Position numbers and translations under genes: made by a program. Below the pieces are notes generated by a model. It saw nothing but the letters and a program-made list of their open reading frames with translations, had not been told where the DNA came from and did not search any database. From the NCBI RefSeq assembly GCF_000348725.1, contig NC_020813.1, positions 2,463,563-2,527,562 on the forward strand: 64,000 bases of DNA. Direction: 5' to 3'. The first letter of the stretch is position 1, and every line of letters starts with the position of its first letter. Origin of the DNA: Pseudobdellovibrio exovorus JSS. Lineage in GTDB: Bacteria > Bdellovibrionota > Bdellovibrionia > Bdellovibrionales > Bdellovibrionaceae. Below, piece after piece: positions 36,392 to 44,877 of this stretch.

Positions 36392-37516
36392 TTAATATTT
36401 CAAAATTTCTAATACTCGAGCCACTTCTTCGTCACGATTAAATCCGTGAATCGAGATACGAATTCCGGGACCGCGCTTAATACAACTGACTTTGTTTTTT
36501 TGAAGGCGCTGCAAAAGCTCCTCTGTTTTTTCTGTAGTGTCCGCCGCGAAATTGACGATGGGGCCGTCGGCACAAAACATTTTGTACCCCTGAGATCTTA
36601 AACCCGCGCGCAGCAAATCCGCTAAACGACTGGCCTCTTGAAAAATCGCAGCAACGCCCACTTGTGACATCAAGTCTAATGTTTCACCTAAGCCGATGAC
36701 TTCAAACATCGCTTTAGAGCCCGGCTCATAGCGCTGGGCTGTCAGCTTAGGCTGAATCGAGAAACTCTTTTCTGTATCAGGATATCCGTACGTCATGGCG
36801 CCAAATTCCAGCGGAGCTAGTTGCGGCATACGCTGATGACGAATTGCCATAAAGGACGCTCCATACGATGAGCACAACCATTTGTGACTCCCACCACAAA
36901 TAATATCAAAGCCAGATTGGTGGAAATGAAAAGGACGAACACCAATTCCCTGAATCACATCGGCCACTAACCAAATGTCGTCACGGCCTTGAGCCCGTAA
37001 AGTTTTCGAGATCAACTCTAAATCTGTTACGGCTCCGGTTTGGAATTGCACCCACGACACGGCGATCACTCGCGTCTTCGGCGTCACGTGATCCAAAATT
37101 TTCTGCGCCGGAGTTTGCCAGTTTTCTGAAGCGAGCTGAATCACTTTCGCCTGTGATCTTTCGGCGGCGATCCTCCAAGGATAGAAGTTAGAAGGATACT
37201 CTTGATCCCATGTCAGAATCTCGTCATCTTTTTGCAAAGGAATCGCTAGAGCCGCCTGTGAAATAGCCGAAGCTGCTGTACCAAAGAACGCCACTTCCGC
37301 AACCTCTGCACCGATAAAGTTCGCCAGTTTTTGACGGACCACTTCGGTTTGTCCCCACCCGTCCATAGAACAGTGCGCCCCTTCACTGTAAAAGCGATCC
37401 AGCCAGTATTTGACTTTATCGCGATTCACATCGGGGATCGGTGCCTGTCCCGAATTATTGAAATGAATAAATCCTGAAGTGAAATCAAAGTGTTTTTTAA
37501 ACTGCTCAATGCTCAT
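36392..37516 (-). CDS. Class V aminotransferase family protein (PLP enzyme)
   Basis: 374 aa from the ATG at 37516 (AGGAAA upstream). It has the cysteine-desulphurase/isopenicillin-N-epimerase fold: HFNNSGQAPIP, VAFFGTAASAISQ, and PLP-lysine in GGSHKWLCSSYGASF. Catalytic cysteine of NifS-type enzymes is not apparent, favouring an epimerase, lyase or aminotransferase role. It starts one base after the stop of the oxygenase gene, so they form an operon. Confidence 0.88.
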   Translation of the reverse strand: MSIEQFKKHFDFTSGFIHFNNSGQAPIPDVNRDKVKYWLDRFYSEGAHCSMDGWGQTEVVRQKLANFIGAEVAEVAFFGTAASAISQAALAIPLQKDDEILTWDQEYPSNFYPWRIAAERSQAKVIQLASENWQTPAQKILDHVTPKTRVIAVSWVQFQTGAVTDLELISKTLRAQGRDDIWLVADVIQGIGVRPFHFHQSGFDIICGGSHKWLCSSYGASFMAIRHQRMPQLAPLEFGAMTYGYPDTEKSFSIQPKLTAQRYEPGSKAMFEVIGLGETLDLMSQVGVAAIFQEASRLADLLRAGLRSQGYKMFCADGPIVNFAADTTEKTEELLQRLQKNKVSCIKRGPGIRISIHGFNRDEEVARVLEILKY

Positions 37517-37517
37517 T

Positions 37518-38228
37518 TTAATTTCCTGTATCAAATGGAATCGGAGACCCCTTAGCAATTTCAGCCAAAATATCAAATGCCATCGTCACACGTATTCCAT
37601 CTTCTTGATACGGCATCGTCGAGTGTTGCACCCACGATGGAAAAAATGTAACCCAGCCCTCTTCACTTTCTAACTTCAGACAGTAAGTTTCGGTCTGTGT
37701 CTGCGAGCATTTCATAACGAATGGAAAGTGATATAACGTTGCAGCAGAGGTCGTATTTAAAGCTAGGTGGCCACTGATCGCGGTGATCGGACGATTGCTG
37801 TGCAAGTGACGCTCAAGCCCTGCCCCTTTACGAAGGGCATTGGCCCAGCATTGAATTTGATTCTTGAAGGGTTGCACTTCCGAAAGTTGAAGATACTCGC
37901 GGTAGACGTCGAAGAGTCTCTGTTTCAAACCCACTTGTTCAGGCACGGACCATGTTAAAACATTGTAATGACTCCACAATGTAGTTAGACCAGAAGTCAG
38001 GCCCGCAATCGGAGTTGATGTATGTTGCGAAGTGATCTCGCTTTCTTTTTCTAAAATCTGATCGCGAATCAACTGACACTCTTCTGCACTCAAAATCTTT
38101 CGGCGCAAAATAGGAATACGAAAAGCCGGAGGACAAAGATGACTCTCCCCCTGTGCTTGTACAAAGTTATACGAAACCTCATGAGCAGAGGCTGAATGAC
38201 CTGAATTCATATTTATTAAGTAGATCAC
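37518..38228 (-). CDS. 2-oxoglutarate/Fe(II) oxygenase-like protein
   Basis: 236 aa from GTG 38228, or 230 aa from ATG 38210; neither has a strong ribosome site. The layout matches the 2OG-FeII_Oxy_5 family: QCWANALRKGAGLERHLHSN (proximal His), SGHLALNT, then GWVTFFPSWVQHSTMPY (distal His) and GIRVTMAFDI with the 2OG-binding Arg. Metal ligand Asp is not obvious, so activity needs testing. It is co-transcribed with the class V PLP enzyme, which suggests joint modification of an amino-acid-like compound. Confidence 0.75.
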   Translation of the reverse strand: MIYLINMNSGHSASAHEVSYNFVQAQGESHLCPPAFRIPILRRKILSAEECQLIRDQILEKESEITSQHTSTPIAGLTSGLTTLWSHYNVLTWSVPEQVGLKQRLFDVYREYLQLSEVQPFKNQIQCWANALRKGAGLERHLHSNRPITAISGHLALNTTSAATLYHFPFVMKCSQTQTETYCLKLESEEGWVTFFPSWVQHSTMPYQEDGIRVTMAFDILAEIAKGSPIPFDTGN

Positions 38229-38365
38229 AACCCAAGCACGGTGTTAAGAATTTTGACAGTCTTAGAAAGATTGCAAAAGTATTACGGAACACTTTCATAA
38301 TTCTTATTTTCCTATATTTATGGAGCATCGAGTAATCGCTCTATCTTAACCCAAAGGATCAAGTT

Positions 38366-38800
38366 ATGAAAAAAGTCATTTCGTTATCATTAGCCACTTT
38401 AGTTTTAGGTCTCTCGTCTTCAGCTTTAGCAGCCAAAGCTAAAGTTGCCTGCCCCGCAGGAACTCAACAAACCCTTAAATGTCTTTCAACTCCCCTTGCG
38501 GATGGTACTGAAGATATGATCGGAAACTTTTTGGACGCGATCCTTGTTTGCAGCACAGGTGAACGCGTTCTATTGGTTTTAGAGAAAGGCAAGAAAGTTT
38601 TGGACAGTGGTGAAGCGGAAGTGATTCGCCGAGTCGGAGGCAGCTCCTACAAAATCAAAACCAATGAGGTCGACTTCATGCTTTCCCATGGCTCTTTAGT
38701 GGGACCCGCAGCGAAAGCTGGAAGCATTGGCGCGCGCCTTTCCGTATCTGTGAAAGAATTAGGTTACACTTATTCTTCGACTTATACTTGCAAACGCTAA
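38366..38800 (+). CDS. Secreted protein of unknown function
   Basis: 144 aa with signal peptide (SSSALAAKA). Four cysteines (VACPAG, LKCLST, LVCSTGE, YTCKR) suggest two disulphides. Glycine-rich and beta in character. AAAGGA upstream. Followed 45 bases later by another small secreted protein. Confidence 0.72.
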   Translation: MKKVISLSLATLVLGLSSSALAAKAKVACPAGTQQTLKCLSTPLADGTEDMIGNFLDAILVCSTGERVLLVLEKGKKVLDSGEAEVIRRVGGSSYKIKTNEVDFMLSHGSLVGPAAKAGSIGARLSVSVKELGYTYSSTYTCKR

Positions 38801-38845
38801 TTTATTTTACTAAAAATGAGACATTACATTTAGAGGGGGAATCCA

Positions 38846-39358
38846 ATGTCTCGTTTTTCAAAAATAAAAGGTCTTATCGTATTATCAGCTTTAGTATCTC
38901 AAAGCGCTTTAGCAGAAACAGTTGTCTGCACAGGCGCCTTGATCGTGAACAACACGGTTGCAGGAGTTGCTAAGGATCACACTCCGATCGAAATCGATCG
39001 CGCTCCAACTCAATCAGAAGAAAACTACATGGGTCACCCAGTAGTTATTTCTAATGCTAACTACAAAGTAACTGTTAAGCGTTCTGTGAATGCGACAGCT
39101 GACGTTGTTCTTGAGCTTTGGAAATCTGGCGTTCGCACTCAATGGGCTGCGGGCATGGGCCACGTAATGTTGGGCTTCCAAAATGGTCACGCAGAAAGCT
39201 CTTACGCTAACTTGAATTGCTACACATCTGATACATGGAAAGAAATGAACGCTCGTCTTTGCCCAGATCACAAAGAAATTCCAGCACAGTTGCAACCTTA
39301 CTGCGATTCTTTAAACGAAAATCGTGAGCGTAATTTTCCTGTGACTCAAACTCCGTAA
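38846..39358 (+). CDS. Secreted protein of unknown function
   Basis: 170 aa with signal peptide (SQSALAETVV). Cysteines in VVCTGAL, NCYTSD, LCPDHK and YCDSLN. GAGGGGG upstream of the ATG. It probably forms a transcription unit with the preceding gene, ending at the terminator at 39398-39427. No family recognised. Confidence 0.72.
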   Translation: MSRFSKIKGLIVLSALVSQSALAETVVCTGALIVNNTVAGVAKDHTPIEIDRAPTQSEENYMGHPVVISNANYKVTVKRSVNATADVVLELWKSGVRTQWAAGMGHVMLGFQNGHAESSYANLNCYTSDTWKEMNARLCPDHKEIPAQLQPYCDSLNENRERNFPVTQTP

Positions 39359-39377
39359 TCGGTGTTTTATCTATAAA

Positions 39378-39427
39378 AGAAAAGATTCGTCTTTTCTAAA
39401 AAAAGGGGCTGATAAGGCCCCTTTTTT
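39378..39427 (+). terminator. Tandem hairpins: UUCG-capped stem and rho-independent terminator
   Basis: AGAAAAGA-TTCG-TCTTTTCT (39378-39397) is a perfect 8-bp stem with a UUCG tetraloop. It is followed by AAGGGGC...GCCCC and a T tract (39402-39427), a standard terminator. It ends the small secreted protein pair. Confidence 0.82.
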
Positions 39428-39482
39428 ATTTCGGCCTGTAAACCCCTGTAAGCTTTATCCTCCTGATCTGAAAGGAATTTTT

Positions 39483-39869
39483 ATGTGGACGATCTATCAC
39501 AACCCTAAGTGTTCTAAATCCCGTGAAGCACTGGCTTTACTACAAAGTCACTCAAGTGATGTACACGTGATCGAATATCTTAAAGACGCTCCGACTGTTG
39601 ACGAGTTAAAAGATTTAATTCGCCACTTGCAAGGACCAGCATCTGCCTTAGTGCGAACAAAGGAAGACCTTTATCAAGAGCTCCAGTTTGATTTAGGTTC
39701 AGAAGAACAGATAGTTACAAACTTATCGCAATACCCACAACTACTGGAAAGACCGATTGTGATAAAATCAGAAGTGAGCCCTCAACATATAGCTCGAATA
39801 GCTGTTGTAGCTCGCCCCGTTGAACTGATCTTACCTCTATTACAAAGTGAAAGCTCCAGCTCGACTTAA
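39483..39869 (+). CDS. arsC: ArsC family reductase
   Basis: 128 aa. YHNPKCSKSREAL carries catalytic Cys10, and the arginines of LVRTKED, LERPIV and VARPVE match the arsenate-binding set of glutaredoxin-dependent ArsC. Spx/YffB-type relatives share the fold, so arsenate reduction is probable but not proven; no ars genes are adjacent. The 3' end overlaps the convergent M14-like gene by 30 bases. Confidence 0.85.
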   Translation: MWTIYHNPKCSKSREALALLQSHSSDVHVIEYLKDAPTVDELKDLIRHLQGPASALVRTKEDLYQELQFDLGSEEQIVTNLSQYPQLLERPIVIKSEVSPQHIARIAVVARPVELILPLLQSESSSST

Positions 39870-41012
39870 AATATTTTGAAATAGCCCACGCGAGGCTGCG
39901 ACGACCGCCTGCCTCCACTTGTCATCCTGAGGATAAGAGCGCTCGAAACTCTCTTTTTGAACCTCTTCTGCTAACTCGGGAGTATTATACCCATTATAAA
40001 AACCTTGATGCTCGACCAGTAAATTATCCAACGATCTTAATTTCGCTTCAAGGTCATGTCCTAATGTTCCGAACTCCATAGTAATCGCGCAGACACGTTG
40101 ATGAGGTTGGGCCAGATCTGAAAAGGCTGTGTTCAGCGCTCCGTGTACTTCGTAAAAACCCTCTGCTGCTGCAGGTGTATATTCATAATAATCTTTATCA
40201 GCTTCTATATCAAAAAGCTGCGCGAACAAATCCGGATGTAGATCTTCACCAGAACCTGAAGTCAAAAGATGCAAGCGGTTACGATGTCCCAAGCCTGTGT
40301 GCAGATCCAAAGCCACAACATCTTGATATTGCGGGATCAACTCTTTTAATTTTTCCACTAACTTGGCCGACTGAGGCTCTAGCGCCTTTCCTCCAAATTC
40401 GAGGTCTTGTGCGCTTTCACACTGTCCTGGCGACACGGCCTTGATAAATTGGTCCATCGAAATATCACCAAAAAAAGCTTTTCCATTTTTGATTTCTAGA
40501 TGTTGAAACAGATGGCTTTTTATAGAACCGACTTTTTCGCGTTTAAAAAACTGCGCATGCATTTTTTCCGAGTCTTCATTTCTTCTTTTGTAGCGTTCGC
40601 CAGAAATGGAAAAGTTCCTGTTCAGATTCACGCCATTTTCAGTTGTGCGACGATGATATTTGAATCCGTAGGGATTCATCGCATGCACCAATAACACACC
40701 CAATCCTTCGCGATGCAACTTTGGAAAAACCTCAGTCAAAAACATTTGTAAAATTGCAGAGCCAGCATAGGTTTCAGAACCATGAATACCCGATGTCACC
40801 ACCAGCAGTTGTTGCGTTTGTTGTGTCGGCGCCCAATAGGCCAAATCCACAGACAAATCTTGATCGATTTTACTGGGGATCATCCACTTTTCAATTTGTA
40901 CAGACGCGCCCTCTTTCTGAGTTTGATGGACAAGATCTAAAAATCGCTGACGTGAATCTATATAATGAAAAGGAAAGTAAGACGCATCATTTTGTGGCTT
41001 GTGATTTTGCAT
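39840..41012 (-). CDS. DUF2817 / M14-like zinc carboxypeptidase
   Basis: 390 aa, no signal. SGIHGSETYAGSAI gives the HxxE zinc pair, NPYGFKYHRRTTENGVNLNRNF the substrate-binding Arg/Asn region, ALDLHTGLG the third zinc His and TMEFGTLG the catalytic Glu. This is the DUF2817 branch of M14 peptidases. It probably trims C-terminal residues or amide-linked groups; substrate unknown. Converges with and overlaps arsC. Confidence 0.88.
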   Translation of the reverse strand: MQNHKPQNDASYFPFHYIDSRQRFLDLVHQTQKEGASVQIEKWMIPSKIDQDLSVDLAYWAPTQQTQQLLVVTSGIHGSETYAGSAILQMFLTEVFPKLHREGLGVLLVHAMNPYGFKYHRRTTENGVNLNRNFSISGERYKRRNEDSEKMHAQFFKREKVGSIKSHLFQHLEIKNGKAFFGDISMDQFIKAVSPGQCESAQDLEFGGKALEPQSAKLVEKLKELIPQYQDVVALDLHTGLGHRNRLHLLTSGSGEDLHPDLFAQLFDIEADKDYYEYTPAAAEGFYEVHGALNTAFSDLAQPHQRVCAITMEFGTLGHDLEAKLRSLDNLLVEHQGFYNGYNTPELAEEVQKESFERSYPQDDKWRQAVVAASRGLFQNILSRAGAFTL

Positions 41013-41148
41013 CTTTTAATCTTAAACAGCTTTCCTGCCAAAAACCAGTTGGGCTATGATCCAGCCCTGATATATATGCGTTATATATCAGGCCAACTCT
41101 GGATGTTTTCCAAGATTTAGGCTAGATTCTTGGAACCGAATAGATAAC

Positions 41149-41238
41149 GGAGAGGTGGCCGAGTGGCTGAAGGCGCACGCTTGGAAAGCGTGTTTAGGGT
41201 CAAACCTAACGAGGGTTCGAATCCCTCTCTCTCCGCCA
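41149..41238 (+). tRNA. tRNA-Ser (GGA)
   Basis: 90 nt with encoded CCA. Acceptor GGAGAGG pairs with TCTCTCC; anticodon loop TTGGAAA gives GGA; a long variable arm and GGTTCGAATCC T arm are present. The anticodon decodes UCC/UCU. It is the attachment side of the integrative element. Confidence 0.97.
41230..41238 (+). other. Putative attL in the tRNA 3' end
   Basis: TCTCCGCCA of the tRNA 3' end recurs at 46352-46360, between the last gene of the element and the next chromosomal gene. The match is short (9 bases), so it is a candidate only. Confidence 0.35.
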
Positions 41239-41254
41239 TTATTTTTGATTATTA

Positions 41255-41295
41255 AAACGGGTTTGGGGATTTTTCCTAAACCCGTTTCTTTTTTT
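41255..41295 (+). terminator. Terminator after tRNA-Ser
   Basis: AAACGGGTTT and AAACCCGTTT form a 10-bp stem (41255-41287) followed by CTTTTTTT. Confidence 0.85.
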
Positions 41296-41453
41296 GTGGG
41301 CCATTATTAATTTAATAATTTCGCCTATTTATTAAAAAATCAGGCCCGTCTCAATTTTAGACGGCGGAAAGTTTAATAAAGTTTGACCACCCAAAAGTAA
41401 TCCAGTGGGTGACGGCCCTAAAAAATCCTATGAGTTTTTGAGTGTGAGAAAAT

Positions 41454-41487
41454 AAAAAAACCACCGAGATTGTCGGCGGTTTTTTTC
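41454..41487 (-). terminator. Terminator after the integrase
   Basis: CCACCGA and TCGGCGG (one mismatch) are bracketed by A and T runs. On the minus strand it ends with TTTTTTT, 29 bases past the integrase stop. Confidence 0.75.
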
Positions 41488-41515
41488 GTCTGTGATTTTA
41501 TGAGTAGATTAGATT

Positions 41516-42742
41516 TTATCCGCTTTTTCTGTTTTTCGTGTGGGGCCTCAACTTGTGAGAAACTCCCTTGATGTCTTCTGGTTTTAACTTCGCTGTGTAG
41601 TGTTTTAGTGTCGCATAATCCGCATGGCCTACGAGTTGCTGGACTGTTAAATGTGGAACCCCTGCCGTGAGTAAGTTCATAATGTAAGAGGCCCTTAAAC
41701 TATGAAAGTTCGGCCATAGTTCTTTGCCCTTGGCATTTTTCTCTGGTGTGTATCCCACTTCTTTAAGGGCCGCTCTCACTGCTTGGGCGGCCTTGCCTGA
41801 TTTCCATTCTCTATCACGGGGAAAGAAAAACTCTTTTTCTACTGCCTTGGTTCGTAGTCTGTGGGCGAGTAGGTATTTTCTAATGGCGGTTACATCCACC
41901 ACTCTCTGCTGTCCTGATTTAGTCGGTGTGATTTTTTCGGTTTTCCAGTTGTAAGTGGTCTTTACCACCACATAACTATTCTCTGGATTTTCTAAATGAA
42001 CATCATCTGCGGTAAGAGAAAAAATCTCTCCGCTTCTCATTCCCGTATAGTAAGCAAAATAAAATAGGCTGGCCCACTTGTTGAGTGGGTTCATGTCTTT
42101 ATCATGGTAAAGGTCTATAATTTTCTCCATGACCTCTGGCCGTATCCATTGGACTTGGTGCGGTTCTTCGTCCTTATTTCTTGGAATATAAACATTATGG
42201 GCTGGGTTTAGGTAAAGGCTTGCCATTGGCCCCATAATAAACTTAAAGGCCAATCTTATGTGTCTCATGTAGTGTTTTTTTACTCCATAAGTAAGACACT
42301 TAAACTCTGGCCTGTTCATCATGCTATGAACATGGCTGGGGGATATTTGCCCGATAAATAATTTTTCCCACTGTTTTGTGTATTTGTAAGCGGCGATGGC
42401 TGTCTCAAATGAACCCTCACCCATTGGCTTATGGCTTGTCTGGCTGTCGTCTATTTTTTGCCTAATGTGGGATACATATTTTTTGTAAGCCACATCCCAC
42501 TTAAATTGACCGTCCCGATGTTTTAAGTCGTCTTGACTGAGTTGATAGATAAACCCTTTTCTAATTTGTCGGGCTTCTTGAATGAGTTTAATGTTTCGTT
42601 TTTTCTTCGTCTTAATTTTTCCGTTAATTCGTTTTTGAACCACCACCATGAAACGGCCATTGGCCATTCTAAAAATGTTTTCCTCTAATTTTTCTTTAAC
42701 CATGTCGTGATGGCTGATGGATTTTTCTTTTTCCTCACTCAT
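41516..42742 (-). CDS. int: Tyrosine recombinase / integrase
   Basis: 408 aa phage-type integrase. N-terminal arm-binding region, SAM-like core-binding domain about 70-190, catalytic domain 200-400. Active-site residues: Arg in YTGMRSGEIFSL, HxxR in FHSLRASYIMN, His in VGHADYATLKHY and the nucleophilic Tyr in the last of these. It lies beside the 3' end of tRNA-Ser and reads toward it, the usual arrangement for tRNA-integrating elements. All catalytic residues present, so it may be active. Confidence 0.95.
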   Translation of the reverse strand: MSEEKEKSISHHDMVKEKLEENIFRMANGRFMVVVQKRINGKIKTKKKRNIKLIQEARQIRKGFIYQLSQDDLKHRDGQFKWDVAYKKYVSHIRQKIDDSQTSHKPMGEGSFETAIAAYKYTKQWEKLFIGQISPSHVHSMMNRPEFKCLTYGVKKHYMRHIRLAFKFIMGPMASLYLNPAHNVYIPRNKDEEPHQVQWIRPEVMEKIIDLYHDKDMNPLNKWASLFYFAYYTGMRSGEIFSLTADDVHLENPENSYVVVKTTYNWKTEKITPTKSGQQRVVDVTAIRKYLLAHRLRTKAVEKEFFFPRDREWKSGKAAQAVRAALKEVGYTPEKNAKGKELWPNFHSLRASYIMNLLTAGVPHLTVQQLVGHADYATLKHYTAKLKPEDIKGVSHKLRPHTKNRKSG

Positions 42743-42787
42743 AAAAATCTCCCTCTCTCTTGTCGGTAAAATTATGAAAAGATTGAA

Positions 42788-43357
42788 TTAAGCCGCTCTT
42801 GCGGTTTGGTCTTGCTTCCTTAATTTTGCGAGTAGTTGCCTGTAAAAGTCGGGGTCTAATTTTCTCAATGGTCTGGGGGTGTGATAAATCCAAAACTTTT
42901 CCGTTTTCTCACTCCAACGAGTGGGCGAGTTCTCCAATAGAAAGGAACGGACAAAAGCCATCTCTACAAAAAGCCGTAGGGCCAACTTTTTAAGGTCGTC
43001 TGGATTTAAGTCAGTGGCATTGTCGGGGTCGTAAAATGCCTTATGAAACTCAACGGGAAAAAATACCCCTCTAACTCTCACAATTCTATCAATGTATTCA
43101 CGGTCAAGGTTGTGGGGGAAAACCTCATTAAGGGGTAAGTCTGGGTTGTATCCCGTCCGTGTAGCCTTTAAAAACTCTGGGCTGTCTTCGTGTGGTTTAT
43201 ATGGGATTGGTTTTTTCTTAAATAGTTTCGTTATGGCCTTAAAAATCATCATAGCGGGCCAAATAACAATGGCCAAAAACATGACGATAGGGCCACCAAA
43301 GGCGATGATAAAAGGGATTAAGAAAATTATATTTAAACCTATATCGACACTTGACAT
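42788..43357 (-). CDS. Membrane-anchored protein of the integrative element
   Basis: 189 aa. Residues 7-45 are one or two membrane segments, then a basic stretch and a cytoplasmic domain (YNPDLPLNEVFPHNLDREYI). It lies 45 bases upstream of the integrase in the same direction. No ribosome site precedes the ATG, and the palindrome at 43357-43372 begins at the start codon, suggesting a leaderless or tightly repressed transcript. Function unknown. Confidence 0.7.
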   Translation of the reverse strand: MSSVDIGLNIIFLIPFIIAFGGPIVMFLAIVIWPAMMIFKAITKLFKKKPIPYKPHEDSPEFLKATRTGYNPDLPLNEVFPHNLDREYIDRIVRVRGVFFPVEFHKAFYDPDNATDLNPDDLKKLALRLFVEMAFVRSFLLENSPTRWSEKTEKFWIYHTPRPLRKLDPDFYRQLLAKLRKQDQTARAA

Positions 43358-43372
43358 AGTAAAATAATACTA
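43357..43372. promoter_or_regulatory. Operator copy 1 (short form)
   Basis: TAGTA-AAATAA-TACTA, the inner part of the TATAGTA-N6-TACTATA palindrome, abutting the start codon of the minus-strand membrane protein gene. Confidence 0.6.
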
Positions 43373-43401
43373 CAAAATAACTCATCAAGTCAATTAAAAT
43401 A

Positions 43402-43421
43402 TATAGTATCCTTTTACTATA
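43402..43421. promoter_or_regulatory. Operator copy 2, TATAGTA-N6-TACTATA
   Basis: Perfect 7-bp arms around TCCTTT, 18 bases before the HTH gene's start, overlapping a likely -10 region. Confidence 0.75.
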
Positions 43422-43439
43422 TTGGAATAAGGTAGGATT

Positions 43440-43688
43440 ATGGCACGGAATGAAACGATAGACCTTAAAGGCTTGTATAAAAAGAAACGGAAAAAACTCC
43501 CACGGCTTAAAGTGGCCGAGGCCATTGAGAAAAGCGGCCTAACCTATATGGAAATAGCCGAGCAATTAGGGATGAACTACTACAACAACATAACCAAGTG
43601 GAAAACCGCCGATAATATCAACTTTAAAACCCTTGCGGCCCTTGCCCTTGTTCTTAATTGCCGTATCCGTGACCTTTACGAGGAATAG
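43440..43688 (+). CDS. Small XRE-like HTH regulator of the integrative element
   Basis: 82 aa, strongly basic N-terminus (LYKKKRKKLPRLK). The HTH is KSGLTYMEIAEQLGMNYYNN followed by ITKWKTADNINFKTLAALAL. It is flanked by two operator palindromes that recur elsewhere in the element, so it is the most likely binder and self-repressor. AAGG precedes the ATG. Its last 13 bases overlap the opposite-strand gene. Confidence 0.85.
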   Translation: MARNETIDLKGLYKKKRKKLPRLKVAEAIEKSGLTYMEIAEQLGMNYYNNITKWKTADNINFKTLAALALVLNCRIRDLYEE

Positions 43689-43903
43689 GGAAAATAATTG
43701 TCCATGAGGCTATTAGCGAGTTTATGAATGGCGATAATTTCCCCGTCCTTTAAAGAGTAGTCCCCGTTATAAGCGGTGTAATCATTAGGACTAATTTTTA
43801 TAAAAGCAATTGAATAGGGATAAGATAAAGACCTAACCCTAAATACTATAAAATCATCTTCTCTAAATTGTTCTTCTGGCCAAATGTATTCAAGTCTATT
43901 CAT
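43676..43903 (-). CDS. Small protein of unknown function
   Basis: 75 aa, beta-rich (DDFIVFRVRS, YSIAFIKISPNDYTAYNGDY), no signal. It converges with the HTH regulator with a 13-base overlap. No family recognised and no strong ribosome site. Confidence 0.5.
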   Translation of the reverse strand: MNRLEYIWPEEQFREDDFIVFRVRSLSYPYSIAFIKISPNDYTAYNGDYSLKDGEIIAIHKLANSLMDNYFPYSS

Positions 43904-44038
43904 AAAAGACTAAATGGATTTTTACCTATCATTAAATCTTGATGGCCTAATTATTAGGAAATTAGATTTATAATTTCCTAATAATTATTTTTAAGAGAAA
44001 AACATCAATTTTTGATGATGAGCATTTTTTGAGAGTGA

Positions 44039-44383
44039 TTATTTTTTCTCTACCGTGTCCGTGTTTTTGAAACGAGAGCCGAGCCGTTCTTGTATCAACT
44101 CCCAATTATACTCTGTCGGTTCAGTAAGCCTTACCGTGTGTTTTGAACCCTTATCAAGGGGGTCAATTTTTATAAGGGCCATCCTATTTAATTCCTTGAG
44201 AGCTTTTTGAATAGAGTTGTAGGAGAGCCGAGTAGAAAAGCAGAGATGACCACGGGAAAACTCTATAATCTTTTTCGCCTGTAAATGCGGATTATTCTCC
44301 ACTCTATAACGGAAAAGCAGAAAAACCCTTAAAGCCGTATCTGGCACTACTCCACTGTCTAAAAACCACCCATAAAACTTCAT
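44039..44383 (-). CDS. Winged-helix protein, replication-initiator-like
   Basis: 114 aa from the ATG at 44383, which has GGGGG seven bases upstream; a start at 44458 lacks any. LRVFLLFRYRVENN, then LCFSTRLSYNSIQKALKELNRMALIKI is a winged helix of the type in RepA/DnaD-like initiators and MarR-like proteins. Charged tail. Position beside a structured non-coding region fits a replication or copy-control role, as in integrated plasmids or phage satellites, but this is inference. Confidence 0.65.
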   Translation of the reverse strand: MKFYGWFLDSGVVPDTALRVFLLFRYRVENNPHLQAKKIIEFSRGHLCFSTRLSYNSIQKALKELNRMALIKIDPLDKGSKHTVRLTEPTEYNWELIQERLGSRFKNTDTVEKK

Positions 44384-44489
44384 AAACTTACCCCCTTGGT
44401 TGTTGTATAGGGGATAAATGGAAAACATCATTTTAAATCTATTTTTGGAGTTTTCCATTTAGATAGATGAGTAGGATGGGGGCAGATGG

Positions 44490-44710
44490 TTAAGCCCGAT
44501 TTCGCAAGCAAAAGCCTATTCAAGCGAGTGGAATTAAGCCATAGCGGGGCCGACGGAAAACAGTTGGAACCGTCCCAGTCAGGGGTAAAAATACTGACCG
44601 CAGGAAAACCGCAACACCCAACACTGGGCAGGCTAAATAAGGCGGAAAAGGGCTAATCCTGAATGAGACCGAGCCATAAGACGGGCAGTAATCCGCAGGC
44701 TTGCGAGAGA
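44490..44710 (+). ncRNA. Candidate structured non-coding RNA of the integrative element
   Basis: No open frame, and more GC-rich than its surroundings. TCGCAAGC (44502-44509) pairs with GCTTGCGA (44699-44706), closing a domain of about 205 nt. Inside are GACGG/CCGTC, GTCAG/CTGAC (loop GGGTAAAAATA), CCCA/TGGG with loop ACAC, and GCGGA/TCCGC enclosing GGCT/AGCC. GCCCG (44494) can pair with CGGGC (44682), crossing the closing helix. The A-rich loops lie on the plus strand, the usual sense of an RNA. No known family was recognised. Confidence 0.6.
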
Positions 44711-44717
44711 AAAGTAA

Positions 44718-44737
44718 TATAGTAATTATTTACTATA
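44718..44737. promoter_or_regulatory. Operator copy 3, TATAGTA-N6-TACTATA
   Basis: Perfect 7-bp arms around ATTATT, directly after the structured region. The remaining bases to 44877 are AT-rich with a small CCC TTACGGG hairpin (about 44775) and a half-site TAGTAAAATAA at 44842, but no gene. Confidence 0.7.
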
Positions 44738-44877
44738 TATCTATAATATATATACTATTAAGCCATGTCCCAGCCCTTACGGGAGCCTAAGCCTCTGGAA
44801 AGCTTTTTTAGACCCATTCTAAAAAAATAGATTTAGATAAATAGTAAAATAATAATACAGGTTAAAAACAAGTTATT

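Noticed and set aside
41343-41365. CCGTCT/AGACGG hairpin as attachment site or terminator
   Set aside because: No U tract and no second copy seen; probably incidental in the element border.
44490-44710. RNase P RNA, tmRNA, 6S or group I intron
   Set aside because: None of their conserved sequences is present, and the length and helix order do not fit.
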